A stretch of DNA of 32,716 bases, taken from positions 1 to 32,716 of the forward strand of contig JAJYXY010000125.1 in the NCBI GenBank assembly GCA_021801465.1, in the 5' to 3' direction. Below, piece after piece: positions 23,387 to 32,057 of the stretch. This DNA comes from Pseudomonadota bacterium (GTDB taxonomy: Bacteria; Pseudomonadota; Alphaproteobacteria; Acetobacterales; Acetobacteraceae). The first letter of the stretch is position 1. Every line of letters starts with the position of its first letter. Both the position numbers and the translations under genes were made by a program. The notes under the pieces were generated by a model. It was not told the origin of the DNA and did no database searches. It saw only the letters and a program-made list of their open reading frames with translations.

Positions 23387-24382
23387 TTAATCGACATCCA
23401 CCCCGCCGTCGCGAACCGCGGCGCGGGCGAGGCGGTCATTGACCGCGCGCCCGAGCCCGGTTTCGGGAATGGCCATGGCGGCGATCCCGGAAAGGCCGAG
23501 CCGGCCGCCCTCGGCATCGAGCGCGCGGAGCCCGGCATAGAGCCGCGAGGCCGCTTCCTCGGTATTCCCTGCGGCGCTGAGCTGAAACACCAGTGCCGCG
23601 CCTGGGAGCGGCGGGCCAAAGGCGAGCAGCGCCTCGTCGCCGGCAACGTCACGTGCGTGGAGGCGAAGCGGCAGCGTCGGCGCGTAGTGGCTCCTCAGCA
23701 TCCCCGGCGAAAGCGGCTGCTGATCGCCGGCCAGCGGCGCGAGGTCGAGCGCGCCCGTGAGCGGGGCCAGGGCTTCGAGGCTGATCCCGCCGGGGCGAAG
23801 CAGGCGCGGGCGGGCGCCGGTCAGTGTACCCGTGAGATCGAGCACCGTCGATTCGACCCCAACCCGGCAATCGCCGCCATCGATCACGGCGGCGATCCTA
23901 CCCCCGAGTTCGGCGAGCACATGCGCCGCCGAGGTCGGGCTGATGCGGCCCGAGCGATTGGCCGAGGGGGCCGCGATAGGCCGCGCGACGGCGGCGAGCA
24001 GTGCCTGGGCGAGCGGATGGGCGGGCACACGGAGGGCGAGCGTCGGCAACCCAGCACTCACCAAGTCTGCGACCGGGCTTTGCGCCCGCCGCGGCAACAC
24101 GAGCGTCAGCGGCCCGGGCCAGAAGGCCGCGGCCAGGCTTTTGGCGAGTGGGGTTGCGATGACATCGGCGAACGCCGCCTCAGCGCTCGCGTAATGCGCG
24201 ATCAGCGGGTTAAAGCGCGGCCGCCCCTTGGCCGCGAAAATCGCGGCGACCGCGCTTGCGTTGGTCGCATCGCCGCCGAGGCCATAGACGGTCTCGGTCG
24301 GGAAAGCGACGCGCTCGCCCGCGCGCAAAAATGCCGCGGCCTCGGCGATGCCGGCGGCATCGGCGGCCAAGCGCGCGGTCAT
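23387..24382 (-). CDS. sua5: L-threonylcarbamoyladenylate synthase (Sua5/YrdC)
   Basis: Makes threonylcarbamoyl-AMP from threonine, bicarbonate and ATP, the first step of t6A37 formation in ANN-decoding tRNAs. It has 331 residues, the long Sua5 form: YrdC domain (about 8-200) with FPTETVYGLGGDA, KGRPRFNPL, FWPGPLTLVL and APSANRSGRISPT, followed by the Sua5 C-terminal domain (about 225-330, LSPGMLRSHYAP is its characteristic start). All expected nucleotide-binding motifs are present. The ATG at 24382 overlaps the stop of the phosphatase gene by four bases, indicating coupling. The partner enzyme TsaD is encoded at the right end of the window on the same strand. Confidence 0.92.
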   Translation of the reverse strand: MTARLAADAAGIAEAAAFLRAGERVAFPTETVYGLGGDATNASAVAAIFAAKGRPRFNPLIAHYASAEAAFADVIATPLAKSLAAAFWPGPLTLVLPRRAQSPVADLVSAGLPTLALRVPAHPLAQALLAAVARPIAAPSANRSGRISPTSAAHVLAELGGRIAAVIDGGDCRVGVESTVLDLTGTLTGARPRLLRPGGISLEALAPLTGALDLAPLAGDQQPLSPGMLRSHYAPTLPLRLHARDVAGDEALLAFGPPLPGAALVFQLSAAGNTEEAASRLYAGLRALDAEGGRLGLSGIAAMAIPETGLGRAVNDRLARAAVRDGGVDVD

Positions 24383-25140
24383 CGGCGGCCGTAACAGAAA
24401 AAGGGCGGGTTCAAAAAACCCGGCTTGGCGTAGCGGAGAGGTTTTCCTTCTGCATCCACCACGGTGCCACCGGCCGCCTCTAGAACCGCTTGCGGCGCCG
24501 CCGTGTCCCATTCCATCGTCGGCCCGAGGCGCGGATAAAAATCCGCCCGCCCCTCGGCGAGGCGGCAGAATTTCACCGCCGAGCCGAGTTTCTCGATTGC
24601 CGCGACCCGTTTGCCCGCGAGCGCCGCGGTGAGCGCCGGATCATCGCCGTGATGACGCGATGCCAGCACCGTGAGCCCGGCTGGGGGTGGCGGGCGCGTT
24701 GCGATAGGGCGGGTCTCGCCCTTCCAGCGTTTCCAGGCGCCGGCGCCTAGGATTCCTCCGAAGATCTCGCCGCTCGCCGGCACCGCGACCGCGCCGAGCA
24801 CGGCGATGCGGTTTTCGACGAGGCCGATATTGACCGCGAACGCATCGTCGCCGGCGGCGAATTCGCGGGTACCATCGAGCGGATCGACGAGCCAGAAACG
24901 CCCGTCGATTTCGGTGATGCGCCCGGCGGCGACTTCTTCCTCGGCGATCACCGGAATGTCTGGCGTGGCGGTGCGCAGGCCCTTGGTGATCAGCGCCTCG
25001 GCGGCGCGGTCGGCCTCGGTCACCGGCGAGAAATCCTCTTTCTGCATCACCGCAAAGCCGCGCGCGCGGACATCGAGGATCAGCCGCGCCGCTTCTTCGG
25101 CAAGGCGCGCGGCAAGGGCAAGGAGAGGTGATATGTTCAT
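24379..25140 (-). CDS. cysQ: 3'(2'),5'-bisphosphate nucleotidase CysQ
   Basis: Inositol monophosphatase-like enzyme of 253 residues that removes phosphate from PAP, the by-product of sulfate assimilation and sulfation. Metal-site motifs are EEE (67-69), WLVDPLDGTREF (DPLDGT at 86-91) and PTMEWDTAAPQAVLEAAGG; FSPVTEADRAAE near residue 42 is also typical. The start at 25140 is preferred over an in-frame start nine codons upstream because MNISPLLALAARLAEEA matches the family start. It is divergent from pepA with an 80-base gap and overlaps the Sua5 gene by four bases. A soluble or peripheral membrane protein; other inositol-phosphatase substrates cannot be excluded. Confidence 0.9.
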   Translation of the reverse strand: MNISPLLALAARLAEEAARLILDVRARGFAVMQKEDFSPVTEADRAAEALITKGLRTATPDIPVIAEEEVAAGRITEIDGRFWLVDPLDGTREFAAGDDAFAVNIGLVENRIAVLGAVAVPASGEIFGGILGAGAWKRWKGETRPIATRPPPPAGLTVLASRHHGDDPALTAALAGKRVAAIEKLGSAVKFCRLAEGRADFYPRLGPTMEWDTAAPQAVLEAAGGTVVDAEGKPLRYAKPGFLNPPFFCYGRR

Positions 25141-25160
25141 CACCGCATCTAGGCCCGCCC

Positions 25161-25189
25161 CTGGCATGCCGGCAAGCGGGTGCTAAACT
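25161..25189 (+). promoter_or_regulatory. Candidate promoter of pepA
   Basis: CTGGCA at 25161-25166, a 17-base spacer and TAAACT at 25184-25189 with a TG one base upstream (extended -10) resemble a sigma70-type promoter. The predicted start near 25196 gives a short leader containing GGAAGGAG just before the ATG of pepA at 25221. Confidence 0.45.
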
Positions 25190-25220
25190 GGGGACAAATC
25201 ACACGGGGAAGGAGTTCGTG

Positions 25221-26699
25221 ATGCTCGATGTCGTCTTTGCCAAGCCCGCCCTGCCGAAATCGGGCGGGGTTTTGCTTCTTGTGGCCGAGGATGATGCGCC
25301 TTCGGGCCTATGGGCGGAGATCGATGCCGCGAGCGGTGGCGCGATCGCGCGGGCGGTCGCCATTGCCGGGTTCAAGGGCGGCAAGGGCCAGACACTCTCT
25401 TTCCTCGCCCCGACCGCCGGGATTTCCCACCTCACCCTCGCCGGGATGGGCAAACGCGATGGCCTCACCCCACTTGCCGTGGCCGAAGCCGGCGGGCAGG
25501 GCATCGCTCATCTCCTCAAAGCCGAGACCGTGGCGCTCGCCGCCCCTGGCCTTGCCCCTGATCTCCTCGCCGAGGCCGCCCACGGCGCGGTGCTGCGGTG
25601 CTATCGCTTCGATCGCTACCGCACCCGCGAAAAGCCCGAGGACAAGCCGAAGCTCGCGCGGCTCAGCGTGCTCGCCGAGGGGCCGGAGAAGGTGAAAACC
25701 GCTTACGCGCCGCTCGAAGCTTTGGCCGCGGGGGTGTTCGTCACGCGCGATCTGGTGAGCGAGCCGGCCAATATTCTGACCCCGGCGGCGTTCGCCGACC
25801 GGGTCGAGAAACTCGGTGAGCTCGGCCTGAAAATCGAGGTGTTCGAGCCTAAGGCGCTGGCCAAGCTCGGTTTCGGGGCGTTGCTCGGCGTCGCGCAAGG
25901 AAGCGCGAACGAGCCGCGCGTGGTCGCCATCAGCTGGCATGGGAGTGGGGCGCGCCGGAAGGATCAGAAGCCGCTCGCCTTCATCGGCAAGGGGGTCACC
26001 TTCGATACCGGCGGCATCAGCATCAAGCCCGCGGCCGGCATGGAGGACATGAAATGGGACATGGCCGGCGCCGGCACGGTTGCCGGGCTGATGGCGACGC
26101 TCGCGCGGCGAAAGGCCAAGGTGGACGCGATCGGCTTGATCGGCCTCGTCGAAAACATGCCCTCCGGCACCGCCCAGCGCCCCGGCGACGTGGTGACGAG
26201 CCATTCCGGCCAGACTATCGAGGTAATCAACACCGACGCCGAAGGAAGGCTGGTGCTCGCCGATCTGATGTCGTGGTGTCAGGAGGAGTTCTCGCCCCGT
26301 CTCATGATCGATCTCGCGACGCTCACCGGGGCGATCATCATCGGGCTCGGCCATGAGCATGCCGGCCTCTTCGCCAATGACGAGACGCTCGCGAACCATT
26401 TGCTCGAAGCCGGGCGGATGAGCGGTGACAAGCTCTGGCGCATGCCGCTCGCAGACGCCTATGACCGGCAACTGAAATCCAACATCGCCGATATGAAGAA
26501 TGTCGGCGGCAGGCCAGCCGGCGCCATCACCGCGGCGCAATTTCTGCAACGCTTCGTGCGCGGCAATTTGCCGTGGGCGCATCTCGACATCGCCGGCATG
26601 GCGTGGACGGAGAAGGATCTGCCGCTGGCGGCTAAGGGGGCGAGCGGCTTTGGTGTGCGCCTCCTCGATCGGCTGGTTGCCCGATTTTATGAGGGCTAA
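25221..26699 (+). CDS. pepA: Leucyl aminopeptidase (M17)
   Basis: Cytosolic two-metal aminopeptidase of 492 residues that removes N-terminal residues from peptides; some members also bind DNA. Catalytic-domain motifs are GKGVTFDTGGISIKP (257-271, metal and active-site Lys), KWDMAGAGTV (metal Asp) and the M17 signature NTDAEGRLVLADL (337-349). The N-terminal macrodomain-like region (1-160) is as expected. The start ATG at 25221 has GGAAGGAG about 7 bases upstream; a GTG three bases earlier is possible. The frame is open further left but this would run over the divergent cysQ promoter. Its stop overlaps the start of holC by one base (TAATG). Confidence 0.95.
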   Translation: MLDVVFAKPALPKSGGVLLLVAEDDAPSGLWAEIDAASGGAIARAVAIAGFKGGKGQTLSFLAPTAGISHLTLAGMGKRDGLTPLAVAEAGGQGIAHLLKAETVALAAPGLAPDLLAEAAHGAVLRCYRFDRYRTREKPEDKPKLARLSVLAEGPEKVKTAYAPLEALAAGVFVTRDLVSEPANILTPAAFADRVEKLGELGLKIEVFEPKALAKLGFGALLGVAQGSANEPRVVAISWHGSGARRKDQKPLAFIGKGVTFDTGGISIKPAAGMEDMKWDMAGAGTVAGLMATLARRKAKVDAIGLIGLVENMPSGTAQRPGDVVTSHSGQTIEVINTDAEGRLVLADLMSWCQEEFSPRLMIDLATLTGAIIIGLGHEHAGLFANDETLANHLLEAGRMSGDKLWRMPLADAYDRQLKSNIADMKNVGGRPAGAITAAQFLQRFVRGNLPWAHLDIAGMAWTEKDLPLAAKGASGFGVRLLDRLVARFYEG

Positions 26700-27145
26700 T
26701 GGCCGAGATCGCGTTTTACCACCTGCTCCGCGCCGGCCCCGAACAGGTCTTGCCGGCGCTGCTTGGCCGCACGCTCGCGCTCGGCGAACGCGCGGTCATT
26801 CGCGCCGGCAGCACCGAGCGCCTCGCCGCCCTCGATGACGCGCTCTGGCTCAGCGCCAGCCCCGATTGGCTGCCGCATGGGAGCAGTGCCTCCGGCAATG
26901 CCGATTTGCAGCCGATCTGGCTCACGCTCGACGACGAAGCGCCGAACGGCGCCCGCTTCCTGTTCCTGATCGATGGTGCAGACAGCGCCCATCTCGATCG
27001 GTTCACCCGTGTTTTTGATCTTTTCGATGGCAATGACGAGGCGGCGCTGGCGGCGGCGCGGGCGCGCTGGCAAGCGTGCAAGGCAGCAGGTCATGTCGTG
27101 ACCTATTGGCAGCAGGGCGAGCGGGGCTGGGAGAAAATGGCCTAA
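26699..27145 (+). CDS. holC: DNA polymerase III subunit chi
   Basis: Subunit of the replicative polymerase clamp loader that binds single-stranded-DNA-binding protein. It is 148 residues, the usual size. Family traits are the opening EIAFYHLLRAGPEQVLPALL, LDDALWLSASPDWLPHG, the strand QPIWLTLDDEAPNGARFLFLIDG (conserved NGA and DG), RVFDLFDGND and the final GWEKM. It is translationally coupled to pepA, an arrangement widespread in proteobacteria. About 120 bases without a recognisable gene or terminator follow before the MarR gene. Confidence 0.93.
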   Translation: MAEIAFYHLLRAGPEQVLPALLGRTLALGERAVIRAGSTERLAALDDALWLSASPDWLPHGSSASGNADLQPIWLTLDDEAPNGARFLFLIDGADSAHLDRFTRVFDLFDGNDEAALAAARARWQACKAAGHVVTYWQQGERGWEKMA

Positions 27146-27263
27146 CCGGGCGTTGTGCCATGCGCTTTGAGCAACGGTCGCCTTCGCTCGCCGGAAATGC
27201 CATAATCGGCGTGGGCGCGGTTGCCGGCACTCCTCGCGCGGCGTTGCCGATCGCCCGACCGCG

Positions 27264-27812
27264 ATGACAGGAATGCCGGCCATGCCAGACCCTTCAAGCC
27301 TCTCCGCCGAGCCAAAACCTGGCCCTGGCGCCAATCTTTTGTTCCTGCGCGAGGAGCAAATCCGCCTGACGCAGGATATGCTGTTTTTCGCCTATCGCGA
27401 CATCACCGCCGCGGCGGATGCTATTCTCGCCGAGCTTGGCTTTGGCCGCGCCCATCACCGCGCGCTGCATTTCATCGGCCGCAATCCCGGGATAAGCGTC
27501 GGCGATCTCCTCGCGATTTTGCAAATCACCAAGCAAAGTCTCGCCCGCGTGCTGACGCCGCTGATCGCCGCCGGCTATGTGCGCCAGGAAGCTGGCCACG
27601 CCGATCGCCGTCAGCGTTTGTTGTTTCTCACCGATACTGGTCTTGCGCTCGAGCGCACCCTTTTCGAGCGCCAGCGCGAACGCCTCGTTGCCGCCTATCG
27701 CGAGGCGGGAGGGGCCGCGGTCGAGGGGTTCCGGCGGGTGCTGCGCGGCATCATGAGCGAGTCCGCGCGCGCCCATATCGCGCGCGGAGAGTCCGCCGTG
27801 CGTGGTAAATGA
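27264..27812 (+). CDS. MarR-family transcriptional regulator
   Basis: Winged-helix DNA-binding protein of 182 residues, expected to act as a dimer. The helix-turn-helix region is HHRALHFIGRNPGISVGDLLAILQITKQSLARVLTPLIAAGYVRQEAG and the wing contains HADRRQRLLFLTDTG (D-x-R-x-x-x-L-T), diagnostic of MarR; here quoted in parts around residues 67-135. Helices on both ends form the dimer interface. Three in-frame ATGs (27264, 27273, 27282) are possible starts; AGGA lies before the third. Thirty bases separate it from the response regulator gene, so the three genes MarR, regulator and kinase probably share a transcript. The ligand and targets are unknown. Confidence 0.88.
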   Translation: MTGMPAMPDPSSLSAEPKPGPGANLLFLREEQIRLTQDMLFFAYRDITAAADAILAELGFGRAHHRALHFIGRNPGISVGDLLAILQITKQSLARVLTPLIAAGYVRQEAGHADRRQRLLFLTDTGLALERTLFERQRERLVAAYREAGGAAVEGFRRVLRGIMSESARAHIARGESAVRGK

Positions 27813-27842
27813 CGCCTGGATTGGAGGCGGAGCGACGATAGC

Positions 27843-28532
27843 ATGGCCGAGGAGAGCCACATCCTGATCGTTGACGACGATGCGCGGCTGCGTGCGCTGT
27901 TGTCACGGTTTTTGAGCGAGCGCGGCTTTCGTGTCACCACCGCCGAAAACGCCGCCGTTGCGCGCGACCGGCTGCGTTTCGTCGCCCCCGACCTGATCGT
28001 GCTCGATGTCATGATGCCGGGTGAATCCGGGGTGGCGCTGATCGCCGGGCTGCGCCGCGAGGGGCTCACGCTGCCAGTGCTTTTACTCACCGCGCGCGGC
28101 GCGCCGGAAGACCGCATCGCCGGGTTCGAAGCCGGGGCGGATGATTATCTGCCGAAACCCTTTGCCCCCGATGAACTCGTGCTCAGGATCCGCGCGATCC
28201 TCCGCCGCGCCGTGCGCCCGCTGGCGCCAGCCGGGCCGGTGCATCTCGGGGATGCGGTGTTCGATCCGGCGCGTGGCGAGTTACGGGGGGCGGAGGGGGT
28301 GCGGCGCCTTACCGGTGGCGAATTGGCGCTACTCGCCGCGCTCGCCCAGCGCCCGGGCACGGTGCTCTCGCGCGAGGAAATCGCCGCCGCCCTCGACATG
28401 GATGACACCAGCGAGCGCGCGATCGATGTGCAGGTGACGCGGCTGCGGCGCAAGATCGAAGCCGACCCGCGCGAGCCGCGCTTTCTCCATACTGTGCGCG
28501 GGCGTGGCTATGTGTTGAAACCGGGCCCGTGA
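27843..28532 (+). CDS. OmpR-family response regulator
   Basis: Response regulator of 229 residues. The receiver domain has the acidic cluster DDD (11-13), phosphoacceptor Asp55 in LIVLDVMMPGESG, the Thr of LLLTARG and Lys of DDYLPKP. The winged-helix domain ends with ERAIDVQVTRLRRKIE and FLHTVRGRGYVLKPG, typical of OmpR/PhoB. It overlaps the kinase gene (TGATG), so the pair is co-translated and clearly cognate. This pair is close to the EnvZ/OmpR arrangement seen in many alphaproteobacteria, but with no porin gene nearby its regulon is not known. A purine-rich Shine-Dalgarno stretch (GGAGGCGGAG) precedes the ATG at somewhat long spacing. Confidence 0.93.
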   Translation: MAEESHILIVDDDARLRALLSRFLSERGFRVTTAENAAVARDRLRFVAPDLIVLDVMMPGESGVALIAGLRREGLTLPVLLLTARGAPEDRIAGFEAGADDYLPKPFAPDELVLRIRAILRRAVRPLAPAGPVHLGDAVFDPARGELRGAEGVRRLTGGELALLAALAQRPGTVLSREEIAAALDMDDTSERAIDVQVTRLRRKIEADPREPRFLHTVRGRGYVLKPGP

Positions 28533-29866
28533 TGCGGCTTGCGACCCGTTTTCCCGGGCGCCTCCTCAAACGCGCCATGCCCCGCTCGCTGCTCGGACGA
28601 AGCCTGCTCATCATTCTGCTTCCGCTCGTTCTCGTCCAAGTCGTGGCGCTGCAGATTTTTTACGGCAGCCACCTCGAGCTGATTTCCCGCCGCTTCGCCG
28701 GCGCGGTTGCAGGCGAAATCGGTTTCACCCTCGATCTTCTCCGCCGTACCCCCGATCCCGCCGAGCGGCAATGGATCCTCGACACCGCGAGGGGGGAATT
28801 CGAATTCGCGATGAAAATCCGCCCCGGCGCACGCCTTGCCACCACCAAGAGCCGCAATATCCCGGGGCCTATGGATGACGATCTCGCCGAGGCCTTGCGC
28901 GAGAAAATCGGCCTTCCCTTCCGGATGGACTGGACCTCCGATCCGCAATCGGTGTTGGTCGAGGTGCAGTTTTGGGATGGGGTTTTGGAGGTCGAAGCGC
29001 CACGCAAGCGGCTTTACACCAGCACCATCTATCTTTTCGTCTTGTGGCTGGTGGGCTCGGCGGTGCTGCTGTTTTCCATCGCCGCGCTGTTCATGCGCAA
29101 TCAGGTGCGCGCGATCCGCCGCTTGGCGCGGGCCGCCGAGGCGTTTGGCATGGGGCGCGATGTCGGGCCGATCAAACCCGAGGGCGCGACCGAGGTGCGC
29201 CAGGCGGCAACCGCGTTCAACCGCATGCAGGAACGCATCCGTCGCTTCCTCGCCCAGCGCACGGAAATGCTCGCCGGCGTCTCGCACGATCTGCGCACGC
29301 CGCTCACCCGGCTGCGCCTTGCGCTCGCGATGCTGCCGGTAGAGCCCGCTCTTCGCCAGGACATCGCCGAAATGACCACCGATGTCGAAGAAATGGAGCG
29401 CATGATCGGCGGCTATCTTGCGTTTGCCCGCGGCGAGGGCACCGAGCAGGCCCAGCCGACCGACATCGCCGCCATGCTGGAAGAGATCGCCGCCAGCGCC
29501 CGCCGCGCGGGGGCGGAGATCACACTGATCACGCCGCCATCGCAGACATTGCTGCTTCGCCCGGACGCCATGCGCCGCGCGATAACCAACCTGATCGACA
29601 ACGCAAGCCGCCACGCCCGCCACATCACGGTGACGCTGAGCACGCCGAGCAGCCGCATCGCCGCCATCACCGTCGATGACGACGGGCCCGGCATTCCACC
29701 CGCTCGCCGGGAAAGCGTCTTTCGCCCGTTCGAGAGTGGCGCCGCCGGCGGCACTGGCCTCGGTCTTACCATCGCCCGCGATATCGCCCGCGCCCATGGC
29801 GGCGATATTTTCCTCGACACCAGCCCACAAGGCGGGCTGCGGGCACGAATCTCCCTGCCGACATAG
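28532..29866 (+). CDS. Sensor histidine kinase, EnvZ-like
   Basis: Inner-membrane kinase of 444 residues. Transmembrane helices lie at about 22-44 and 164-187 with a periplasmic sensor region of about 115 residues between. HAMP follows at about 188-240. The phosphoacceptor is His252 in GVSHDLRTPLTRLRLAL. The ATPase domain has NLIDNASRHA (N box), DDDGPGIPP, and GTGLGLTIARDIARAHGG; all needed residues are present. The layout and EMERMIGGYLAFARG after the His box resemble EnvZ-type kinases. The ATG at 28532 overlaps the regulator stop; a GTG at 28529 is equally close. The gene is followed by the LysR remnant on the other strand; no clear terminator lies between. Confidence 0.92.
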   Translation: MRLATRFPGRLLKRAMPRSLLGRSLLIILLPLVLVQVVALQIFYGSHLELISRRFAGAVAGEIGFTLDLLRRTPDPAERQWILDTARGEFEFAMKIRPGARLATTKSRNIPGPMDDDLAEALREKIGLPFRMDWTSDPQSVLVEVQFWDGVLEVEAPRKRLYTSTIYLFVLWLVGSAVLLFSIAALFMRNQVRAIRRLARAAEAFGMGRDVGPIKPEGATEVRQAATAFNRMQERIRRFLAQRTEMLAGVSHDLRTPLTRLRLALAMLPVEPALRQDIAEMTTDVEEMERMIGGYLAFARGEGTEQAQPTDIAAMLEEIAASARRAGAEITLITPPSQTLLLRPDAMRRAITNLIDNASRHARHITVTLSTPSSRIAAITVDDDGPGIPPARRESVFRPFESGAAGGTGLGLTIARDIARAHGGDIFLDTSPQGGLRARISLPT

Positions 29867-29955
29867 TGCCGTCACATACGCAGGTAAAATATCGCAACGG
29901 GGCAATAAGGTAGATCGCCGTCAGATTTCGCCACGATCGCCACGCCGGAGACGCC

Positions 29956-30250
29956 CTAAAGCCGGCCACGGGCCAATTGCAGGAACTCGGTCACCACAGG
30001 GGTTAGTGTGCGCCGGTGGAGGATGCTGACATCGGCGTGGGCGTCGCTCCCGGCCAAGGGACGGAACGCGACGTCAACCGGCGCAAGCCGCCGCACGGAG
30101 CCCGGCTGCGGCGCGCAGCGTGCGGAGAAAACCAAGATCGAGCTGCCCCGCGGCAACCCCGTTCTCCTGTTCGTCGGGCGGCATTTCCCGCAGGCGCACC
30201 CCGACAGAAGGCCCCACGTTGCGCTTTATTGCGAGCACCGCAGCGGGTGC
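29956..30250 (-). pseudogene. LysR-family regulator remnant
   Basis: Two minus-strand frames give pieces of a LysR substrate-binding domain. The first (about 30245-30120) reads VGVRLREMPPDEQ then GQLDLGFLR, the usual start of the effector domain (P-x-V-x-L-x-L-x-E and LD-x-G-F-L-R). The second (about 30100-29956) reads VDVAFRPLAG then ILHRRTLTPVVTEFLQLARG, the usual last strand and helix. Only about ten residues separate the two in the DNA, where roughly 90 would be expected, and they are in different frames. So there is an internal deletion plus frameshift. The helix-turn-helix N-terminus is missing altogether; instead the remnant abuts the end of gpsA. The rest of 29867-30270 holds nothing I can identify. 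Confidence 0.6.
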
Positions 30251-30270
30251 TGTTGGCGTCGGTGACGCCA

Positions 30271-31236
30271 TCACTCATCGCGGAGCGGCCGGGCGAACAA
30301 GCCCGTCATCGCTTCGCCAAGACTGGCCTTCCCTGCCAACACCGCCGCGACCGCAGCCGCGATCGGCAAGTCGCAGCCCGCTTTCGCCGCCCGCGCGACC
30401 AGCGCCGGCGCCGTTGCCACCCCTTCGGCGACACCGCGGAGGCGGGGCAAAGCCGCCGAAAGCCGCTCCCCCTGGCCGAGTGCGAGGCCAAGGCTGAAAT
30501 TGCGGCTCATCGGGCCGGTTGCCGTCAGCACGAGATCGCCAAGCCCGGCGAGCCCGCTCATCGTCTCCGCTCGCCCGCCGAGCGCGTGCGCAAGGCGGGC
30601 CATTTCCGCGAGCCCCCGCGTGATCAGCGCGGCGCGGGCATTTTCGCCCAAACCGGCGCCGATCACTGCCCCGGCGGCGATGGCGATGACATTCTTCGCC
30701 GCTCCCCCGAGTTCGGCGCCGATCGGATCGTCATTGCCATAGAGGCGGAATTGATCGCTTGCGAGGGCCGCCATGATGCGCTGGCGAAGCGCGGCCTCGC
30801 GCGCCGCGATGACGGCGGCGGCGGGAAGGCCGCGGGCGATCTCGGCGGCGAAATTGGGCCCGCTGAGGACCGCGAGCGGCCGCCCGGGCGCGAGTTCGGC
30901 GAGCATTTCCGAGGGCATCAAGCCGGTCGCCGCCTCGATCCCCTTGGCGCAGATCACCGCCGGGCCCGCCGGCAGACCTTGCGCGACGGCGCGGAGATGC
31001 TGCACCGGGACGGCGAGCAGGAAGAGATCGGCGCTGAGCGTGGCGAAATCCGCGGTGACGGTGATGGCCTTATCGATGGCAATGCCGGGGAGACGTGGAT
31101 TTTCCCGCCGCATCGCGATGTCGCCCGCCCGCGCAGGATCGCGCGCCCAGAGTGTGACCTCGCGGCCGGCGCGCGCGGCCTGGATCGCCAGTGCCGTCCC
31201 CCAGGCGCCGGCACCGATGATGGCAATCCGGCTCAT
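30271..31236 (-). CDS. gpsA: Glycerol-3-phosphate dehydrogenase [NAD(P)+]
   Basis: Reduces dihydroxyacetone phosphate to sn-glycerol 3-phosphate for phospholipid synthesis; cytosolic. The length of 321 residues is normal. The N-terminal Rossmann motif is IAIIGAGAWGTALA, followed by LLAVPVQHLR, CAKGIE, VLSGPNFAAEIARGLP, and the catalytic-Lys segment GGAAKNVIAIAAGAVIGAGLGENARAAL (in parts around residues 179-205), then GLAGLGDLVLT and SRNF. It overlaps the rlmJ stop by four bases (ATGA), so it is the third gene of the tsaD-rlmJ-gpsA operon. A LysR remnant follows. Confidence 0.95.
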   Translation of the reverse strand: MSRIAIIGAGAWGTALAIQAARAGREVTLWARDPARAGDIAMRRENPRLPGIAIDKAITVTADFATLSADLFLLAVPVQHLRAVAQGLPAGPAVICAKGIEAATGLMPSEMLAELAPGRPLAVLSGPNFAAEIARGLPAAAVIAAREAALRQRIMAALASDQFRLYGNDDPIGAELGGAAKNVIAIAAGAVIGAGLGENARAALITRGLAEMARLAHALGGRAETMSGLAGLGDLVLTATGPMSRNFSLGLALGQGERLSAALPRLRGVAEGVATAPALVARAAKAGCDLPIAAAVAAVLAGKASLGEAMTGLFARPLRDE

Positions 31237-32057
31237 CCGACGAACGCCTCGGCGAGCGGCACGAGCGCATAAAAACCACCCGCCTCGGTCGCCAGACGCG
31301 TATGCAGGGCAGCGAGCAGCGCTGGTGCGGCCGCGGCGAAGCCGAAAGGCGGGTTGACGACGATCAGCCCGCTTCCGTTGAGCCGTGCCGGGTCGAGCGG
31401 CGGGCGAAGGCAGAATTCCACCACGAGCGCCTCGGCAAACCCGCTTTCGCGCAAAAGCGCGTGAAATGGCCGCGTACGGGCGCGCGATTTGATCGGATAC
31501 CAGGCGGCGAGCACGCCGGTCGCGAACCGGCGATGGGCGCGGCGGAGACCGTCGGCGAGGCGCTCAAACTCGTCCTCGGCCTCGAAAGGCGGGTCGATGA
31601 GGGTAAGGCCACGCCGTTCGGGCGGCGGCAGCAGGGCGCCGAGCGCTTCCCAGCCGTCGCGCCGATGGACGGCAACCGCGGGATCGCCGGCAAAAAGCCG
31701 CTTGAGCGCCGCCGCTTCCTCGGCATGCCATTCGCAGCAGGCGAGCCGGTCGCCCGCGCGCATCAAGGCCCGGATCAATAGCGGCGAGCCGGGATAGAGG
31801 CCGAGCTGTTCGACAACGCCGAGATAATCGCCGAGCACCGGGTCGGGGGCGGCGCGCAGGCGGGCGATGCCGTCGCGCCACTCGCCGGTGCGCCTCGCCT
31901 CGGCGCTTTCGAGGTCATAGCGGCCGCGGCCGGCGTGGGTATCGAGAAAAAATGCCGGCTTGTCCTTGCGCTGCAAGGCGCGCACCAGCCACACCAGCAA
32001 CGCGTGCTTGACGCAATCGGCGAAATTGCCGGCATGGAAGGCATGGCGGTAATTCAT
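31233..32057 (-). CDS. rlmJ: 23S rRNA (adenine(2030)-N6)-methyltransferase
   Basis: Methylates A2030 of 23S rRNA using S-adenosylmethionine. It has 274 residues and opens with [20 protein letters not shown], the family signature. FFLDTHAGRGRYDL forms the cofactor site, with ACCEWHAEEAAALKRLF as the second strand. The catalytic motif IDPPFE (DPPF/Y type of N6-adenine methyltransferases) and the late YPIKSRART and SGLIVVNPPFGF are as expected. It overlaps tsaD by one base (TGATG) and gpsA by four, so all three are co-translated. No anomaly seen. Confidence 0.95.
   Translation of the reverse strand: MNYRHAFHAGNFADCVKHALLVWLVRALQRKDKPAFFLDTHAGRGRYDLESAEARRTGEWRDGIARLRAAPDPVLGDYLGVVEQLGLYPGSPLLIRALMRAGDRLACCEWHAEEAAALKRLFAGDPAVAVHRRDGWEALGALLPPPERRGLTLIDPPFEAEDEFERLADGLRRAHRRFATGVLAAWYPIKSRARTRPFHALLRESGFAEALVVEFCLRPPLDPARLNGSGLIVVNPPFGFAAAAPALLAALHTRLATEAGGFYALVPLAEAFVG

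Noticed and set aside
23330-23395. A consensus-looking TTGACA near 23378 on the plus strand
   Set aside because: It points into the 3' end of the Sua5 gene on the wrong strand and has no good -10 partner for any gene.
28508-29905. 465-codon open frame on the minus strand, antisense to the EnvZ-like kinase
   Set aside because: The sense strand has all kinase motifs; the antisense product is low-complexity and Gly/Ala/Arg/His-rich.
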